This document shows, piece after piece, positions 9,088 through 17,970 of a stretch of DNA of 64,000 bases. The translations under genes were made by a program, and so were the position numbers. Position 1 is the first letter of the stretch. Every line of letters begins with the position of its first letter. This DNA is from Kribbella solani (GTDB lineage: Bacteria; Actinomycetota; Actinomycetes; Propionibacteriales; Kribbellaceae). Under the pieces are notes generated by a model. It was not told where the DNA came from. It ran no database searches and was given only the letters and a program-made list of their open reading frames with translations. The stretch lies in contig NZ_JACHNF010000001.1 in NCBI RefSeq assembly GCF_014205295.1, forward strand, positions 4,464,001-4,528,000, given 5' to 3'.

Positions 9088-10148
9088 CAGATGTTCCTCC
9101 CAGATCCGGACGCGGCACTCACGGTGACCGCGGCACTCGCGGACGCCTTGACCGCGTTCGACCGCTTCCAGCGACCGCCGCCCTTGCCACCACCTGGTTT
9201 CTTGGCACGGGCCTCACCGATCACGTCGGCGCCGAGAATCTTCACGAACAGGTACGCGACCAGGGCGATGTAGACGAACAGCACGGTCGCGTACGCCGCC
9301 GCCGGCCCGAATCTGGTGTTGAAGGCTTCGTCGTACGCCAGCATCGACAGCGTCTCGACCGAGTCCTTGTGCGGACCGACGAGCACGAACGGCAGATCGA
9401 AGATCCGCAGCGTGTCGAGGATCCGGAACAGTACCGCCACCAGCAGCGCGGGCTTCACCAGCGGCATCGTGATCCGGGTGAACGTCTTCCAGGCGTTGGC
9501 ACCGTCGACCTTCGCGGCCTCGTAGACCTCGGCCGGGATGGTTTGCAGCCCGGCCAGGACCAGAAGGCCGATGAACGGCGCGGTCTTCCAGGTGTCGGCC
9601 AGCACCACCGAGAGCTTCGACTGCCAGCCTTCGGTCGACCACAGTATCTGGGTACCGAGCAGGGCGTTCGCGACGCCGTCGGCCTGGAAGATCCACTTCC
9701 ACAACAGCGCCGAGATGACGGTCGGGATCGCCCACGGGACCAGGATGCTGGCCCGGACGATACCGCGGCCCTTGAAGGCCTTGTGCATGATCAGCGCCAT
9801 CGCGACGCCGAGCACGGTTTCGAGGACCACACAGACCACGGTGAAGAAGGTCGTGTTGTAGAAGGCGTTCCAGAACCGGGTTCCGGTCTCGCCACGGAAG
9901 ATGTCGGCGTAGTTCTGCAGTCCGACGAAGGTTTCGCCCTTGACCACGAACCCGTTCGCATCGAGGTGCTGGCCGCTGGTGAACAGCGACTCGCGCAGCG
10001 CCGAGATGATCGGGAAGAGAACCACGACGCCGAGCACCAGCAGGGTGGGGGAAAGCAGGGTAGCGGCCAGCCGGCCGGTGCCCTCGTCGAACCGTTGCTT
10101 ACGCTTCGGTTCCGTCGCCGGCGCGGTAACCGGCGTTGTTGCAGTCAC
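9087..10148 (-). CDS. CUT1 sugar ABC transporter permease (MalF-like)
   Basis: A 353-residue permease; the EAA loop is EVYEAAKVDGANAWKTF. A periplasm-side loop follows the first helix and six helices can be traced. Oddity: after the last helix there is a cytoplasmic tail of about 45 residues rich in Gly, Lys, Ser and Ala (KKPGGGKGGGRWKRS onward), longer than usual for MalF proteins. The start follows AAAGGAG (SD) after the intercistronic stem-loop, and the stop overlaps the next permease. Confidence 0.93.
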   Translation of the reverse strand: MTATTPVTAPATEPKRKQRFDEGTGRLAATLLSPTLLVLGVVVLFPIISALRESLFTSGQHLDANGFVVKGETFVGLQNYADIFRGETGTRFWNAFYNTTFFTVVCVVLETVLGVAMALIMHKAFKGRGIVRASILVPWAIPTVISALLWKWIFQADGVANALLGTQILWSTEGWQSKLSVVLADTWKTAPFIGLLVLAGLQTIPAEVYEAAKVDGANAWKTFTRITMPLVKPALLVAVLFRILDTLRIFDLPFVLVGPHKDSVETLSMLAYDEAFNTRFGPAAAYATVLFVYIALVAYLFVKILGADVIGEARAKKPGGGKGGGRWKRSNAVKASASAAVTVSAASGSGRNI

Positions 10149-10191
10149 CTGAGACTCCTTTGCTCCCCGGGCAGTTCCCGGGCAGGGACTG

Positions 10192-10238
10192 GCCGGGGCC
10201 GGTGCGTGGCGACGTATTCACCACTCACCGGCCCCGGC
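10192..10238 (-). promoter_or_regulatory. Intercistronic stem-loop between binding-protein and permease genes
   Basis: Perfect 13-bp arms (GCCGGGGCCGGTG at 10192-10204, complement at 10226-10238) around a 21-nt loop lie in the 96-nt gap between the binding-protein stop and the MalF start. Stem-loops here are known to stabilise the upstream mRNA or attenuate read-through, giving more binding protein than permease. That function is inferred. Confidence 0.6.
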
Positions 10239-10244
10239 ACTCGA

Positions 10245-11567
10245 TCATTGCGTGATGAGCGACTGCAGCTTCGTCTGCAGGTCGGACAACGCCTGGTCAG
10301 GCTGCGTCTTCCCACTCAGGGAGTCGTACGCGGCCTGCTGGATCGCTGCCGTCACGTCGCCGTACTTGACCACTCGCGGCCGCGGCTGGGCGTTCTGGAT
10401 CGACGCCTTCAGCGGAGCGAGGTACGGGAACTGCTTGTTCAGGCCCGCGTCGTCGTACAGCGACGCCCAGGTCGGCGCCTGCGAGGTCTTCTCGACGTTC
10501 GCCTTCTGGCGCTCCTCGCTGGCCATGAAGTTGATGAAGTCGATCGCGGTCGCCTTGTTCTTGGCGAACGAGCTGATCGCGTAGTCGTGCCCACCGAGCG
10601 ACGAGACGCCCGCGCCGGTCTTGCCCGGCAGCGGCGCGACCGCGAACTTGCCGGCCACCTTGGAGGAGCCGTCGGTCTTGTTCGCCAGCGCGTACACGTA
10701 CGGCCAGTTGCGCAGGAAGACCAGCTTGCCGTCCTGGAACGCGCGCCGGCTCTCCTCTTCCTTGTAGGTGATCGCGGCCTTCGGGATGACGCCGGTCTTG
10801 AAGTCGTTGACCAGCTCTTCGAGACCGGCCTTGGCCTCCGGGGTGTTGACGTTCGGCTTGCCGTCCTTGCCGACGATCTCGCCACCGGCCGAGTTGACCG
10901 CCTCGGAGAAGTTCACCGTCAGGCCTTCGTACTTCTCGAACTGACCCGAGTAGCAGCTCATGCCCTTGGCGGCCGGCAGTGCCAGCACCTTGGTGCAGGC
11001 GGCCTTCATCTCGTCCCAGGTCTTCGGCGCCTGGTTCACCCCGGCCTGCGCGAGCAGGTCGTTGCGGTAGTAGAGCAGGCCACCGTCCGAGGTCATCGGC
11101 ACCGCGTACAGCTTGTCGCGGTACTTCGCCGTCTCGACCGTTGCCGGCAGCAACTTGCCGAGGTCCGGCACCTTGTCCTCGGGGATCTGGGTGATCCACT
11201 GGTTGGCGGCGAACTCCGACGTCCAGACCACGTCCATCACCAGGACGCTGTACGAGTCCGACTGGGCCTGGGCGTTCTGGACCATCTGCTGCCGCTGCGC
11301 GTCGGCGTCCTCCGGCAGCTCCTTCAGCTCCACCTTCTCGTTCGGGTGCGCCGCGTTCCAGGCGTTGAGCTGGTTCTGCAGGTTCCCGGAGGTGTCCTTG
11401 CCGCTGGCAAGCGTGATCGGCCCTCGGCCGTCCAGCGAACCGGCCGAGCTGCCCCCACTGCTGCTGTTTCCGTCGTCGCCACTACCACACGCGGTGGCGA
11501 GCAGCGCGAGGCTGCCTGCCACGGCCACGAAGGCCGTCCTGCGTGCGTGTGATCGTTCAAACCTCAT
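10245..11567 (-). CDS. Sugar-binding lipoprotein of ABC transporter (MalE-like)
   Basis: A 440-residue extracellular solute-binding protein family 1 member. The signal peptide (RRTAFVAVAGSLALLATAC) ends in a lipobox Cys, followed by a Gly/Ser linker. Typical motifs include YAVPMTSDGGLLYYRND and SSLGGHDYAISSFAKN. ATG at 11565-11567 (MRFERSHARR) is chosen because it places the Arg-rich signal at the N-terminus; the frame extends to 11765 but the extension has no protein character. It captures the substrate for the two permeases downstream. The facing alpha-glucosidase suggests maltose, trehalose or related alpha-glucosides. Confidence 0.92.
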   Translation of the reverse strand: MRFERSHARRTAFVAVAGSLALLATACGSGDDGNSSSGGSSAGSLDGRGPITLASGKDTSGNLQNQLNAWNAAHPNEKVELKELPEDADAQRQQMVQNAQAQSDSYSVLVMDVVWTSEFAANQWITQIPEDKVPDLGKLLPATVETAKYRDKLYAVPMTSDGGLLYYRNDLLAQAGVNQAPKTWDEMKAACTKVLALPAAKGMSCYSGQFEKYEGLTVNFSEAVNSAGGEIVGKDGKPNVNTPEAKAGLEELVNDFKTGVIPKAAITYKEEESRRAFQDGKLVFLRNWPYVYALANKTDGSSKVAGKFAVAPLPGKTGAGVSSLGGHDYAISSFAKNKATAIDFINFMASEERQKANVEKTSQAPTWASLYDDAGLNKQFPYLAPLKASIQNAQPRPRVVKYGDVTAAIQQAAYDSLSGKTQPDQALSDLQTKLQSLITQ

Positions 11568-11848
11568 CGTTCTACCTGCCCTCTCCGATGGGACATCCCT
11601 TGGGTCCTGCGTCCGCGGGGTCGCAGTCCCCCACCACGCTGCGATCCGCACTGTCCGGACAGTAACCGAGAACCGGGCGATGTGTTCTGAACCACACCCG
11701 CCGAGCTCGATCTGTACCGCACAGCCGCATGGCTGTATGCGACCGCGTTTGGGAACCCCGCACAACCGGGCATTTCCTAACGATTCGGTGCTACTGATTA
11801 GTAACGTATCTGAAACGGGCAGGTGTGTTCAGATCCGGTTAAAACCGC
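11568..11848 (-). promoter_or_regulatory. 281-nt upstream region of ABC operon with pseudo-palindrome
   Basis: No convincing gene lies here; the small frames around 11564-11773 are extensions without family sequence. At 11790-11805 there is a 16-bp pseudo-palindrome (GCTACTGATTAGTAAC; 12 of 16 positions symmetric), a plausible operator for a LacI- or GntR-type repressor of the alpha-glucoside ABC operon. No regulator gene is adjacent. Confidence 0.4.
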
Positions 11849-12268
11849 TCAGGCCGGGGAGGCGGAGGCGTCGCCGACGTGGCCGCGGACCCACTCGACG
11901 ATCTCGGTGGTGGTCGCGCCCGGGGTGAAGATCTTGTCCACGCCGAGCTCGGCCAGCGGCTCCAGGTCGGCGTCCGGGATGATCCCGCCGCCGAACACCA
12001 CGATGTCCTCGGCCTCCCGCTCGGTGAGCAGCTCGCGGACCCGCTTGAACAGGGTCATGTGCGCGCCGGACAGCACCGACAGGCCGATCGCGTCCGCGTC
12101 CTCGGCGATCGCGGTCTCGACGATCTGCTCCGGGGTCTGGTGCAGGCCGGTGTAGATGACCTCCATCCCGGCGTCCCGCAGCGCCCGGGCGACCACCTTG
12201 GCTCCCCGGTCGTGACCGTCCAGACCGGGCTTGGCGACGACGACGCGCAACGGGCTCGTAGCAGGCAT
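11849..12268 (-). CDS. Stand-alone cobalamin-binding subunit (IcmB / mutase small-subunit type)
   Basis: A 139-residue single-domain protein with the full B12-binding signature of acyl-CoA mutases: LDGHDRGAK (DxHxxG, His is the lower Co ligand), SVLSGAH and GGGIIP. It resembles the small subunit of isobutyryl-CoA mutase (IcmB) or the C-terminal domain of methylmalonyl-CoA mutase. The large catalytic subunit is not in the window, so its partner is unknown; an orphan small subunit elsewhere from its large partner is common in actinobacteria. No clear SD precedes the ATG. Confidence 0.85.
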   Translation of the reverse strand: MPATSPLRVVVAKPGLDGHDRGAKVVARALRDAGMEVIYTGLHQTPEQIVETAIAEDADAIGLSVLSGAHMTLFKRVRELLTEREAEDIVVFGGGIIPDADLEPLAELGVDKIFTPGATTTEIVEWVRGHVGDASASPA

Positions 12269-12404
12269 ATCCGCAGGCTAACCGCTCCGTCAGGCACGGA
12301 TAAGACACGAAGCAGTGTGTTCCCCCACACGCCGGATGGGAACCGGTTACCGTGAGAGCAGAGATCGGACCACCGGGGGGTCTGGTTCTGTGAGGAGGCG
12401 GCCC

Positions 12405-13259
12405 ATGGGCAGCTGGCAGGACGACCTCCGCGGCGCGCTGGACGGACTCGCGTACGGCGCCCGCTCGGCCTTCACGCCGAGCGTCATCCACGGCGCGGCC
12501 ATCGAACTCGGCTGGCTGACGACGCACCTGGCCATGTACCCGCTCGGCGTCGTCAACCGGGCCGGCAGCGCGTTACCGGCCCGGCTGAACCTGGCCGGGC
12601 TGGGCCCCGCGCAGCGCGGCCTGCTGGTCAGCAACGTCCGCGCCGCCGGTACGCCGATCCTGCTCGCGCACGGGATCATCGACAACCACACGATCTTCGC
12701 GCTGCTCCGCCGGCATCTGGTCCGCCGTGGCTTCGGCAGCATCCACACGTTCTCGTACTCACCGTTGACGCTGGACGTACGCAGCACCGCGGAGCGGATG
12801 GGCCACGAGATCGAAGCGATCTGTGCGGAGTCCGGATCGGATCAGATCCATGTCATCGGGCACAGCCTGGGTGGGCTCATCGCGCGGTACTACGTGCAGC
12901 GACTGGGCGGTGATGCGCGCGTACACACCTGCCTCACGCTCGGTACGCCGCATCAGGGCACCGTCGCGGCCAAGCTGCTGCCGTGGCCACTGGTGAAGCA
13001 GGTCCGGCCGGACAGTGACCTGATGACCGAGCTGGCCGAACCGGCGCCGGGTTGCCGGACCAGGTTCATCTCGTACTACAGCGACGTCGACCAGTTGATC
13101 GTGCCGCAACGGCGGGGCCGCATCCGGCACCCGGATCTGGTCGCGAATAACGTGCGGGTGCACGGCGTGGGCCACCTGTCCCTGCCGTTCCACAGCGACG
13201 TCGTCCACGGGATCACCGATGTACTGACCGAGCCGGACGACCAGCCCAAAACTGCCTGA
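12405..13259 (+). CDS. Alpha/beta-hydrolase, lipase/esterase family
   Basis: A 284-residue esterase/lipase. The nucleophile elbow is GHSLGG (about residue 151), in VIGHSLGGLIARYYVQRLG, followed by LGTPHQGT, which is characteristic of lipase class 2 / triacylglycerol lipases. The oxyanion region is PILLAHGIIDN. There is no obvious cleavable signal peptide; a hydrophobic stretch lies at residues 25-50. ATG at 12405 is chosen because GAGGAGG precedes it. The substrate is unknown; long-chain esters are possible. Confidence 0.85.
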   Translation: MGSWQDDLRGALDGLAYGARSAFTPSVIHGAAIELGWLTTHLAMYPLGVVNRAGSALPARLNLAGLGPAQRGLLVSNVRAAGTPILLAHGIIDNHTIFALLRRHLVRRGFGSIHTFSYSPLTLDVRSTAERMGHEIEAICAESGSDQIHVIGHSLGGLIARYYVQRLGGDARVHTCLTLGTPHQGTVAAKLLPWPLVKQVRPDSDLMTELAEPAPGCRTRFISYYSDVDQLIVPQRRGRIRHPDLVANNVRVHGVGHLSLPFHSDVVHGITDVLTEPDDQPKTA

Positions 13260-13352
13260 TCGGGAAGCTTTCTGGGCTCTTTGAGCAGATGCACGTGCAG
13301 GCGCGCATGCAAAAGTTTCGTGAAGTAGCCCGGAAAAAGTGGGTGGCGGGGT

Positions 13353-13381
13353 TTGTCACCCCGTGACCCTTCCGTTATGGT
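13353..13381 (+). promoter_or_regulatory. Sigma70-type promoter of M23 peptidase gene
   Basis: TTGTCA (13353-13358) and TATGGT (13376-13381) are separated by 17 nt. This predicts a start point near 13388 and a 5' leader of about 70 nt ending in GAAAGG eight nt before the GTG start. Confidence 0.6.
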
Positions 13382-13457
13382 CTGTGAGTCCTCCCGGGGA
13401 ACAGAACCTCCGAGAGGGCGGACTGAAGCCCCTCCCCTGTGACCGAAAGGCCACGTT

Positions 13458-14366
13458 GTGTCCCAGCACCGTGCCGCGGGCGACCGCGTCACGCCCGGCA
13501 ACGCTGCGCGCAAACCCGGCGCAGGACGTCATAGTGCCAAGCATCGCGTCGCCAGGCGTAACACCCCGAGCAGTACCCAGATCGTCGGACTGACCGCCGC
13601 GCTCGCCGCGGCCGCCGGAGCTGTCGGCTTCAGCCACAGCTCATTGGCGTCACCGACCCAGGCCAACACCGCGGTCAACCTCGCGGCCCTCAGCCTGGAC
13701 ACCGGTCAGCAGCTGTCCGGCATCACCACGGCGCGCATCCAGGCCCGCCAGCTGGCCACCCGTGACTCCTCCCGGGTGCAGCTGGCCGACACGACGACCT
13801 CCACCAAGAAGCAGGCCGCGGCCAACAAGCTGGCCACCCAGCGGGACGCGAAGATCGCCGCCGCCCGGTCGCTGACCGCCAAGCAGGCGACCGCGCTGGC
13901 CGCCGCGAAGGCCAAGGTCGAGGCGGCCGAGAAGAAGGCCCGCGAGTCCGCCAGCCGCTGCCAGATCATGCTCACCGGCTACCACATCACCGCGACCTTC
14001 GGTCAGGGCGGCAGCCGCTGGGCCCACCAGCACACCGGCCTCGACTTCGCCGCGCCGGTCGGTACGAAGATCGGGTCCGTGATGAAGGGCGTGGTGATCT
14101 TCGCCGACTGGGCCGGGCCGTATGGCCGTCAGGTCCAGGTCCGGCACGAGGACGGCACCGTCACCTGGTACAACCACATGTCGAAGTTCAGCGTGTCGGT
14201 CGGCGAGACGGTGTACGCGGGTGACCAGGTCGGCGCGGTCGGCATGACCGGCAACACCACCGGCCCGCACCTCCACTTCGAGGTCCGCCCCGGCGGCGGC
14301 AGCCCGATCGACCCGGCCCCCTGGCTCCGCAACCACTGCGGCCTGGACCCGTACACCGCCGGCTGA
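13458..14366 (+). CDS. Secreted M23 family metallopeptidase (peptidoglycan endopeptidase)
   Basis: A 302-residue exported protein. It has a basic N-terminus, a hydrophobic signal segment (STQIVGLTAALAAAAGAVGF, about residues 35-55), an Ala/Lys-rich probable coiled coil (about 100-165), then an M23/LytM domain (about 175-290). Zinc ligands are present in HTGLDFAAP (HxxxD) and HLHFEVRPGG (HxH), so it should be active. It is expected to cut peptide cross-links in cell wall. The start is GTG at 13458, set by GAAAGG upstream, and the gene has its own promoter. Confidence 0.92.
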   Translation: MSQHRAAGDRVTPGNAARKPGAGRHSAKHRVARRNTPSSTQIVGLTAALAAAAGAVGFSHSSLASPTQANTAVNLAALSLDTGQQLSGITTARIQARQLATRDSSRVQLADTTTSTKKQAAANKLATQRDAKIAAARSLTAKQATALAAAKAKVEAAEKKARESASRCQIMLTGYHITATFGQGGSRWAHQHTGLDFAAPVGTKIGSVMKGVVIFADWAGPYGRQVQVRHEDGTVTWYNHMSKFSVSVGETVYAGDQVGAVGMTGNTTGPHLHFEVRPGGGSPIDPAPWLRNHCGLDPYTAG

Positions 14367-14403
14367 CCACCCTTCGAATCGCACCGCGACTAGGCTGCAC
14401 GGC

Positions 14404-14919
14404 ATGCGGCCGGCGGTGGGCGAAGTACTCCACTTCTCCGAAGACCCCACGATCGAGCTCTTCCGACCACGTCTCGCCAAACCGGACCACACCACCGCGT
14501 ACGTCTGGGCAGTCGCCCACGACCGCGCCCCTGACTACTGGTTCCCGAGGCAGTGCCCCCGCGCGATGGCGTGGGTTGGCCCTTCGACCACCTCCGAAGA
14601 CCGCGACCGAATCATCGGCGCCGACTCCGGCACCCGCGTACACGCCGTCGAGTACGCCTGGCTGGACGCGATCCGCTCGGTCGAGCTGTACGCCTACCGA
14701 CTGCCCGCGCACCCCTTCACCCAGCATGACGCCGCGATGGTCACCACCACCGTCGTACGCCCCCTGGGCCCGGCCGAACGTGTCGACGACTTGTTCGCCT
14801 TGCATGACGAGGCTGGTATCCAGCTGCGGGTGCTGCCACGGCTGCACGACTTCTGGGCCGAGGCGGTCGCCAGCACGCTTGAGTGGAGCGGGATTCGGCT
14901 GCGGAACGCTCGGCCGTGA
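14404..14919 (+). CDS. DUF6886 family protein
   Basis: A 171-residue cytoplasmic protein of unknown function. The opening HFSEDPTIELFRP and the YWFPRQCPRAMAW segment are the features by which I recognise the family. Pairs of Trp, His and Cys in the first half could suggest ligand binding, but no catalytic motif is evident. TAGGCT seven nt before the ATG suggests a leaderless transcript. It ends one base from the convergent gene at 14921. Confidence 0.7.
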   Translation: MRPAVGEVLHFSEDPTIELFRPRLAKPDHTTAYVWAVAHDRAPDYWFPRQCPRAMAWVGPSTTSEDRDRIIGADSGTRVHAVEYAWLDAIRSVELYAYRLPAHPFTQHDAAMVTTTVVRPLGPAERVDDLFALHDEAGIQLRVLPRLHDFWAEAVASTLEWSGIRLRNARP

Positions 14920-14920
14920 G

Positions 14921-15484
14921 TCAGCGTTGCCAGACCTCGGCGGTGGTGAGGAAGGCTGAAGAGCCGGGGCGGTCCGGGGAGCCGTCTACCTGGACGAAAC
15001 CCGGGACGGACGCGCCGCCGATCGAGACCGTCGCGGAGCGGACCGGGGCGATCACCAGGCTGAGGCTGTGGTTGCCGTCGGCAAGCTGGAAGTTGTCGGT
15101 CGCGAACAGCCGCCGGTCGAGTACGCCGCTCATCTCGATCTGGATGTCGGCCGCCTTCGCGCTCAACCCGTTGGCCAGGTTCATCGAGACCTGGACCAGG
15201 TCGCGCTCGACCGCCGGCTCGTGCCACGGCAGGCCCTGCACCTCAAGGAACGAGCGAACGAAGTACCGCTCCAGCCACGCGGCCAGGTCGACGTCCTCGG
15301 ACACCACCCGGACGATCCCGTCGAACCACAGCACCACCGCCGTACCGGCGCCGCGGACCGACCAGTCGACCATCCAGATCGACGCGTACGCGGTCACCTT
15401 GCCGCGCTCGTCGAACAGCCGCAGCCCAGGATTGGCACCCGCCAAAATGATCCGGCGGTGACTTGCCGAGGACTTGGTGGGCAT
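14921..15484 (-). CDS. Hypothetical protein, 187 aa
   Basis: I do not recognise this protein. It starts MPTKSSASHRR and is predicted mostly beta-strand, with ASIWMVDWSVRGAG and VSMNLANGLSAKAADIQ. There is no signal peptide, transmembrane helix or catalytic motif. Codon use is normal for the window, so it is likely a real gene. It is convergent with the DUF6886 gene and lies downstream of pcrA on the same strand across a 118-nt gap. Confidence 0.65.
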   Translation of the reverse strand: MPTKSSASHRRIILAGANPGLRLFDERGKVTAYASIWMVDWSVRGAGTAVVLWFDGIVRVVSEDVDLAAWLERYFVRSFLEVQGLPWHEPAVERDLVQVSMNLANGLSAKAADIQIEMSGVLDRRLFATDNFQLADGNHSLSLVIAPVRSATVSIGGASVPGFVQVDGSPDRPGSSAFLTTAEVWQR

Positions 15485-15602
15485 GGGAGGAAGCTTCCGG
15501 GAAGGGGCCGAAGATGCTTGATTGTCTCAATCTCCGGCCCAGACGCAACGTCAACTGTCCAAAACTTGACAAATCTCTCGGCAAATCTTCGTTTGAGCGG
15601 GT

Positions 15603-17942
15603 CTAGATCTTCTCCACCGGCGCGTACCGGAGCAGTAGTCGCTTCACGCCCTCGGAGCCGAAGTCGATGTCGGCCTGAGCCTGCTGTCCCTCGCCCCGAA
15701 CCACCACGACGGTGCCCATGCCGAAGCTGTCGTGGACGACGCGATCGCCCGGGTTCAGGTTGATCACTGCCTTGTCCGAGCTGGTCCGGCGGGACGGCTC
15801 GTACCGGCTCGGGATGCCGCTGCCGCGGGTCGTGCCGCCGCCGCTGCTGGTACCGGTGCCCGACCAGCGGGTGATCGCGGACTCGTCGCGGCGCCAGTCG
15901 AGCAGCTCCGCCGGGAGCTCCTCCAGGAACCGCGACGGCGGGTTGTGCTGCGGCGCGCCGTACGCGGACCGGACCGCCGCGCGGGAGATCGCCAGCCGCT
16001 CACGCGCGCGGGTGATACCGACGTACGCGAGCCGGCGCTCTTCCTCCAGCTCCTTCAGATCGGTCAGCGACCGGGAGTGCGGGAAGACGCCGTCCTCCAT
16101 CCCGGTCAGGAACACCACCGGGAACTCCAGGCCCTTCGCGGTGTGCAGCGTCATCAGCGTGACCACGCCACCGTCGTCGGCCGCGTCCGGGATCTGGTCC
16201 GCGTCGGCGACCAGCGCGACCCGCTCCAGGAACGCCTGCAGGTCGGACGGCTCACCCGCCGCGGTCCGCTCCTCGACGAACTCGCGGGCGACCGAGATGA
16301 ACTCGTCCAGGTTCTCCAGGCGGGTCTCGTCCTGCGGGTCGGGCGACTTCTGCAGCGTCTCGTAGTACCCGGAGCGGTGCAGCGCCACGTCGAGGATGTC
16401 GTCCGGCGGGGCGCCCGAGTCGACCATCGCGGTCAGCTCGTCGAGGATGTCGACGAAGGCCTGCACCGCGTTCACCGAACGGGACGCCATCGCCGGCGCG
16501 TCCTCGGCCCGGCGCATCGCGGCCGCGAACGAGATCCGGTCCCGGGACGCCAGCGCCTCGATCGCCGCCTCGGCCCGGTCGCCGATACCGCGCTTCGGCT
16601 CGTTCATGATCCGGCGCAGCGAGACAGTGTCCTCCGGGTTCACCAGCACCCGCAGGTACGCGAGCGCGTCGCGGACCTCCTTGCGCTCGTAGAACCGGAC
16701 GCCACCGACCACCTTGTACGGATGGCCGGTCCGGATGAACACTTCCTCGAACACCCGGGACTGCGCGTTGGTGCGGTAGAACACCGCCACGTCCGACGGT
16801 TTCACCGTGTCCGCGTCGGCCAGCCGGTCGATCTCGTCCGCGACGAACTGGGCCTCGTCGTGCTCGTTGTCGGCGACGTACACCGCGATCTGCTCGCCCT
16901 GGCCCTGGTCGGACCAGAGGTTCTTCGCCATCCGGCCCTCGTTCCGGGCGATCACCGCGTTGGCGGCGGTCAGGATGGTCTGGGTGGAGCGGTAGTTCTG
17001 CTCCAGCAGGATCGTCTCGGCGCCGGCGAAGTCCTCCTCGAAGGCGAGGATGTTCCGGATCGTGGCGCCCCGGAACGCGTAGATGGACTGGTCCGAGTCG
17101 CCGACCACCATCAGCTCGGCCGGCGGCGCCGTCGGACCCTCCTGACCGGTGGCGTCCTCACCGCACAACTCACGGATCAGCGTGTACTGCGCGTGGTTGG
17201 TGTCCTGGTACTCGTCGACGAGCACGTGGCGGAAGCGGCGCCGGTAGTACTCACGCACTTCCGGGAACGCCTGCAGCAGGTTGACCGTCGTCATCAGCAG
17301 GTCGTCGAAGTCCAGCGCGTTCGCCTGGGCGAGCCGCTCCTGGTAGATCCGGTAACACTCCGCGTACGTCTGCTCGAGATGGTTCTCGGCCTTCGCGGTC
17401 GCCGTCTCGTGGTCGATCAGCTCGTTCTTCTGGGTGCTGATCCAGTTCAGTACGGCGCGCGGGTTGTACCGCTTGACGTCCAGGTCGAGCTCGCGGCAGA
17501 CCAGCGTCATCAGCCGGCGCGAGTCGGTGTCGTCGTAGATCGAGAACGTCGAGCTGATCCCGAACCGCTTGATGTCGCGGCGCAGGATGCGTACGCACGA
17601 GGAGTGGAAGGTCGAGACCCACATCAGCTTCGCCCGCGGCCCGACCAGGTCCACCACCCGCTCGCGCATCTCCGCGGCGGCCTTGTTGGTGAACGTGATC
17701 GCCAGGATCGACCCCGGATGCACGTCCCGGGCCGACAGCAGGTAGGCGATCCGCCGGGTCAGCACCCGGGTCTTGCCCGACCCCGCGCCGGCGACCACCA
17801 GCAGCGGTTTGCCCGCGTGCACGACGGCCGCGCGCTGCTGCGGATTCAGCCCCTCGAGCAGCGCGTCCGGGTCGGGACGGGACGTCTTGGACTCCTCCAG
17901 CGGCACCGGAAGCTCATCAGGCGAAAACAGCGTAGTCATCAC
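15603..17942 (-). CDS. pcrA: ATP-dependent DNA helicase PcrA/UvrD
   Basis: A 779-residue superfamily 1A 3'-5' helicase for DNA repair and plasmid/rolling-circle replication. All motifs are in order: Q-motif LNPQQRAAV, Walker A AGAGSGKT (about residue 51), VDEYQDTN (DExx box), VGDSDQSIYAFRGA, LEQNYRST, TLHTAKGLEFPVVF and GITRARERL. The C-terminus ends with the GDRVVHDSFGMGTVV Tudor-like segment that binds RNA polymerase in actinobacterial PcrA. The ATG-ATG start at 17937-17942 is normal. Confidence 0.96.
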   Translation of the reverse strand: MMTTLFSPDELPVPLEESKTSRPDPDALLEGLNPQQRAAVVHAGKPLLVVAGAGSGKTRVLTRRIAYLLSARDVHPGSILAITFTNKAAAEMRERVVDLVGPRAKLMWVSTFHSSCVRILRRDIKRFGISSTFSIYDDTDSRRLMTLVCRELDLDVKRYNPRAVLNWISTQKNELIDHETATAKAENHLEQTYAECYRIYQERLAQANALDFDDLLMTTVNLLQAFPEVREYYRRRFRHVLVDEYQDTNHAQYTLIRELCGEDATGQEGPTAPPAELMVVGDSDQSIYAFRGATIRNILAFEEDFAGAETILLEQNYRSTQTILTAANAVIARNEGRMAKNLWSDQGQGEQIAVYVADNEHDEAQFVADEIDRLADADTVKPSDVAVFYRTNAQSRVFEEVFIRTGHPYKVVGGVRFYERKEVRDALAYLRVLVNPEDTVSLRRIMNEPKRGIGDRAEAAIEALASRDRISFAAAMRRAEDAPAMASRSVNAVQAFVDILDELTAMVDSGAPPDDILDVALHRSGYYETLQKSPDPQDETRLENLDEFISVAREFVEERTAAGEPSDLQAFLERVALVADADQIPDAADDGGVVTLMTLHTAKGLEFPVVFLTGMEDGVFPHSRSLTDLKELEEERRLAYVGITRARERLAISRAAVRSAYGAPQHNPPSRFLEELPAELLDWRRDESAITRWSGTGTSSGGGTTRGSGIPSRYEPSRRTSSDKAVINLNPGDRVVHDSFGMGTVVVVRGEGQQAQADIDFGSEGVKRLLLRYAPVEKI

Positions 17943-17970
17943 TCAACACCTTAGGCGCTCCCGCCGACAG

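Noticed and set aside
9369..11552. 727-codon plus-strand frame opposite the sugar ABC operon
   Set aside because: Antisense shadow; signal peptide, lipobox and EAA loops are on the minus strand.
11564..11773. Short minus-strand frames upstream of the binding-protein start
   Set aside because: They are extensions of the real gene or random frames with no ribosome site and no protein character.
13260..13457. Possible c-di-AMP (ydaO) riboswitch before the M23 peptidase gene
   Set aside because: Such riboswitches often precede cell-wall hydrolases, but the conserved core is not found and the predicted leader is only about 70 nt.
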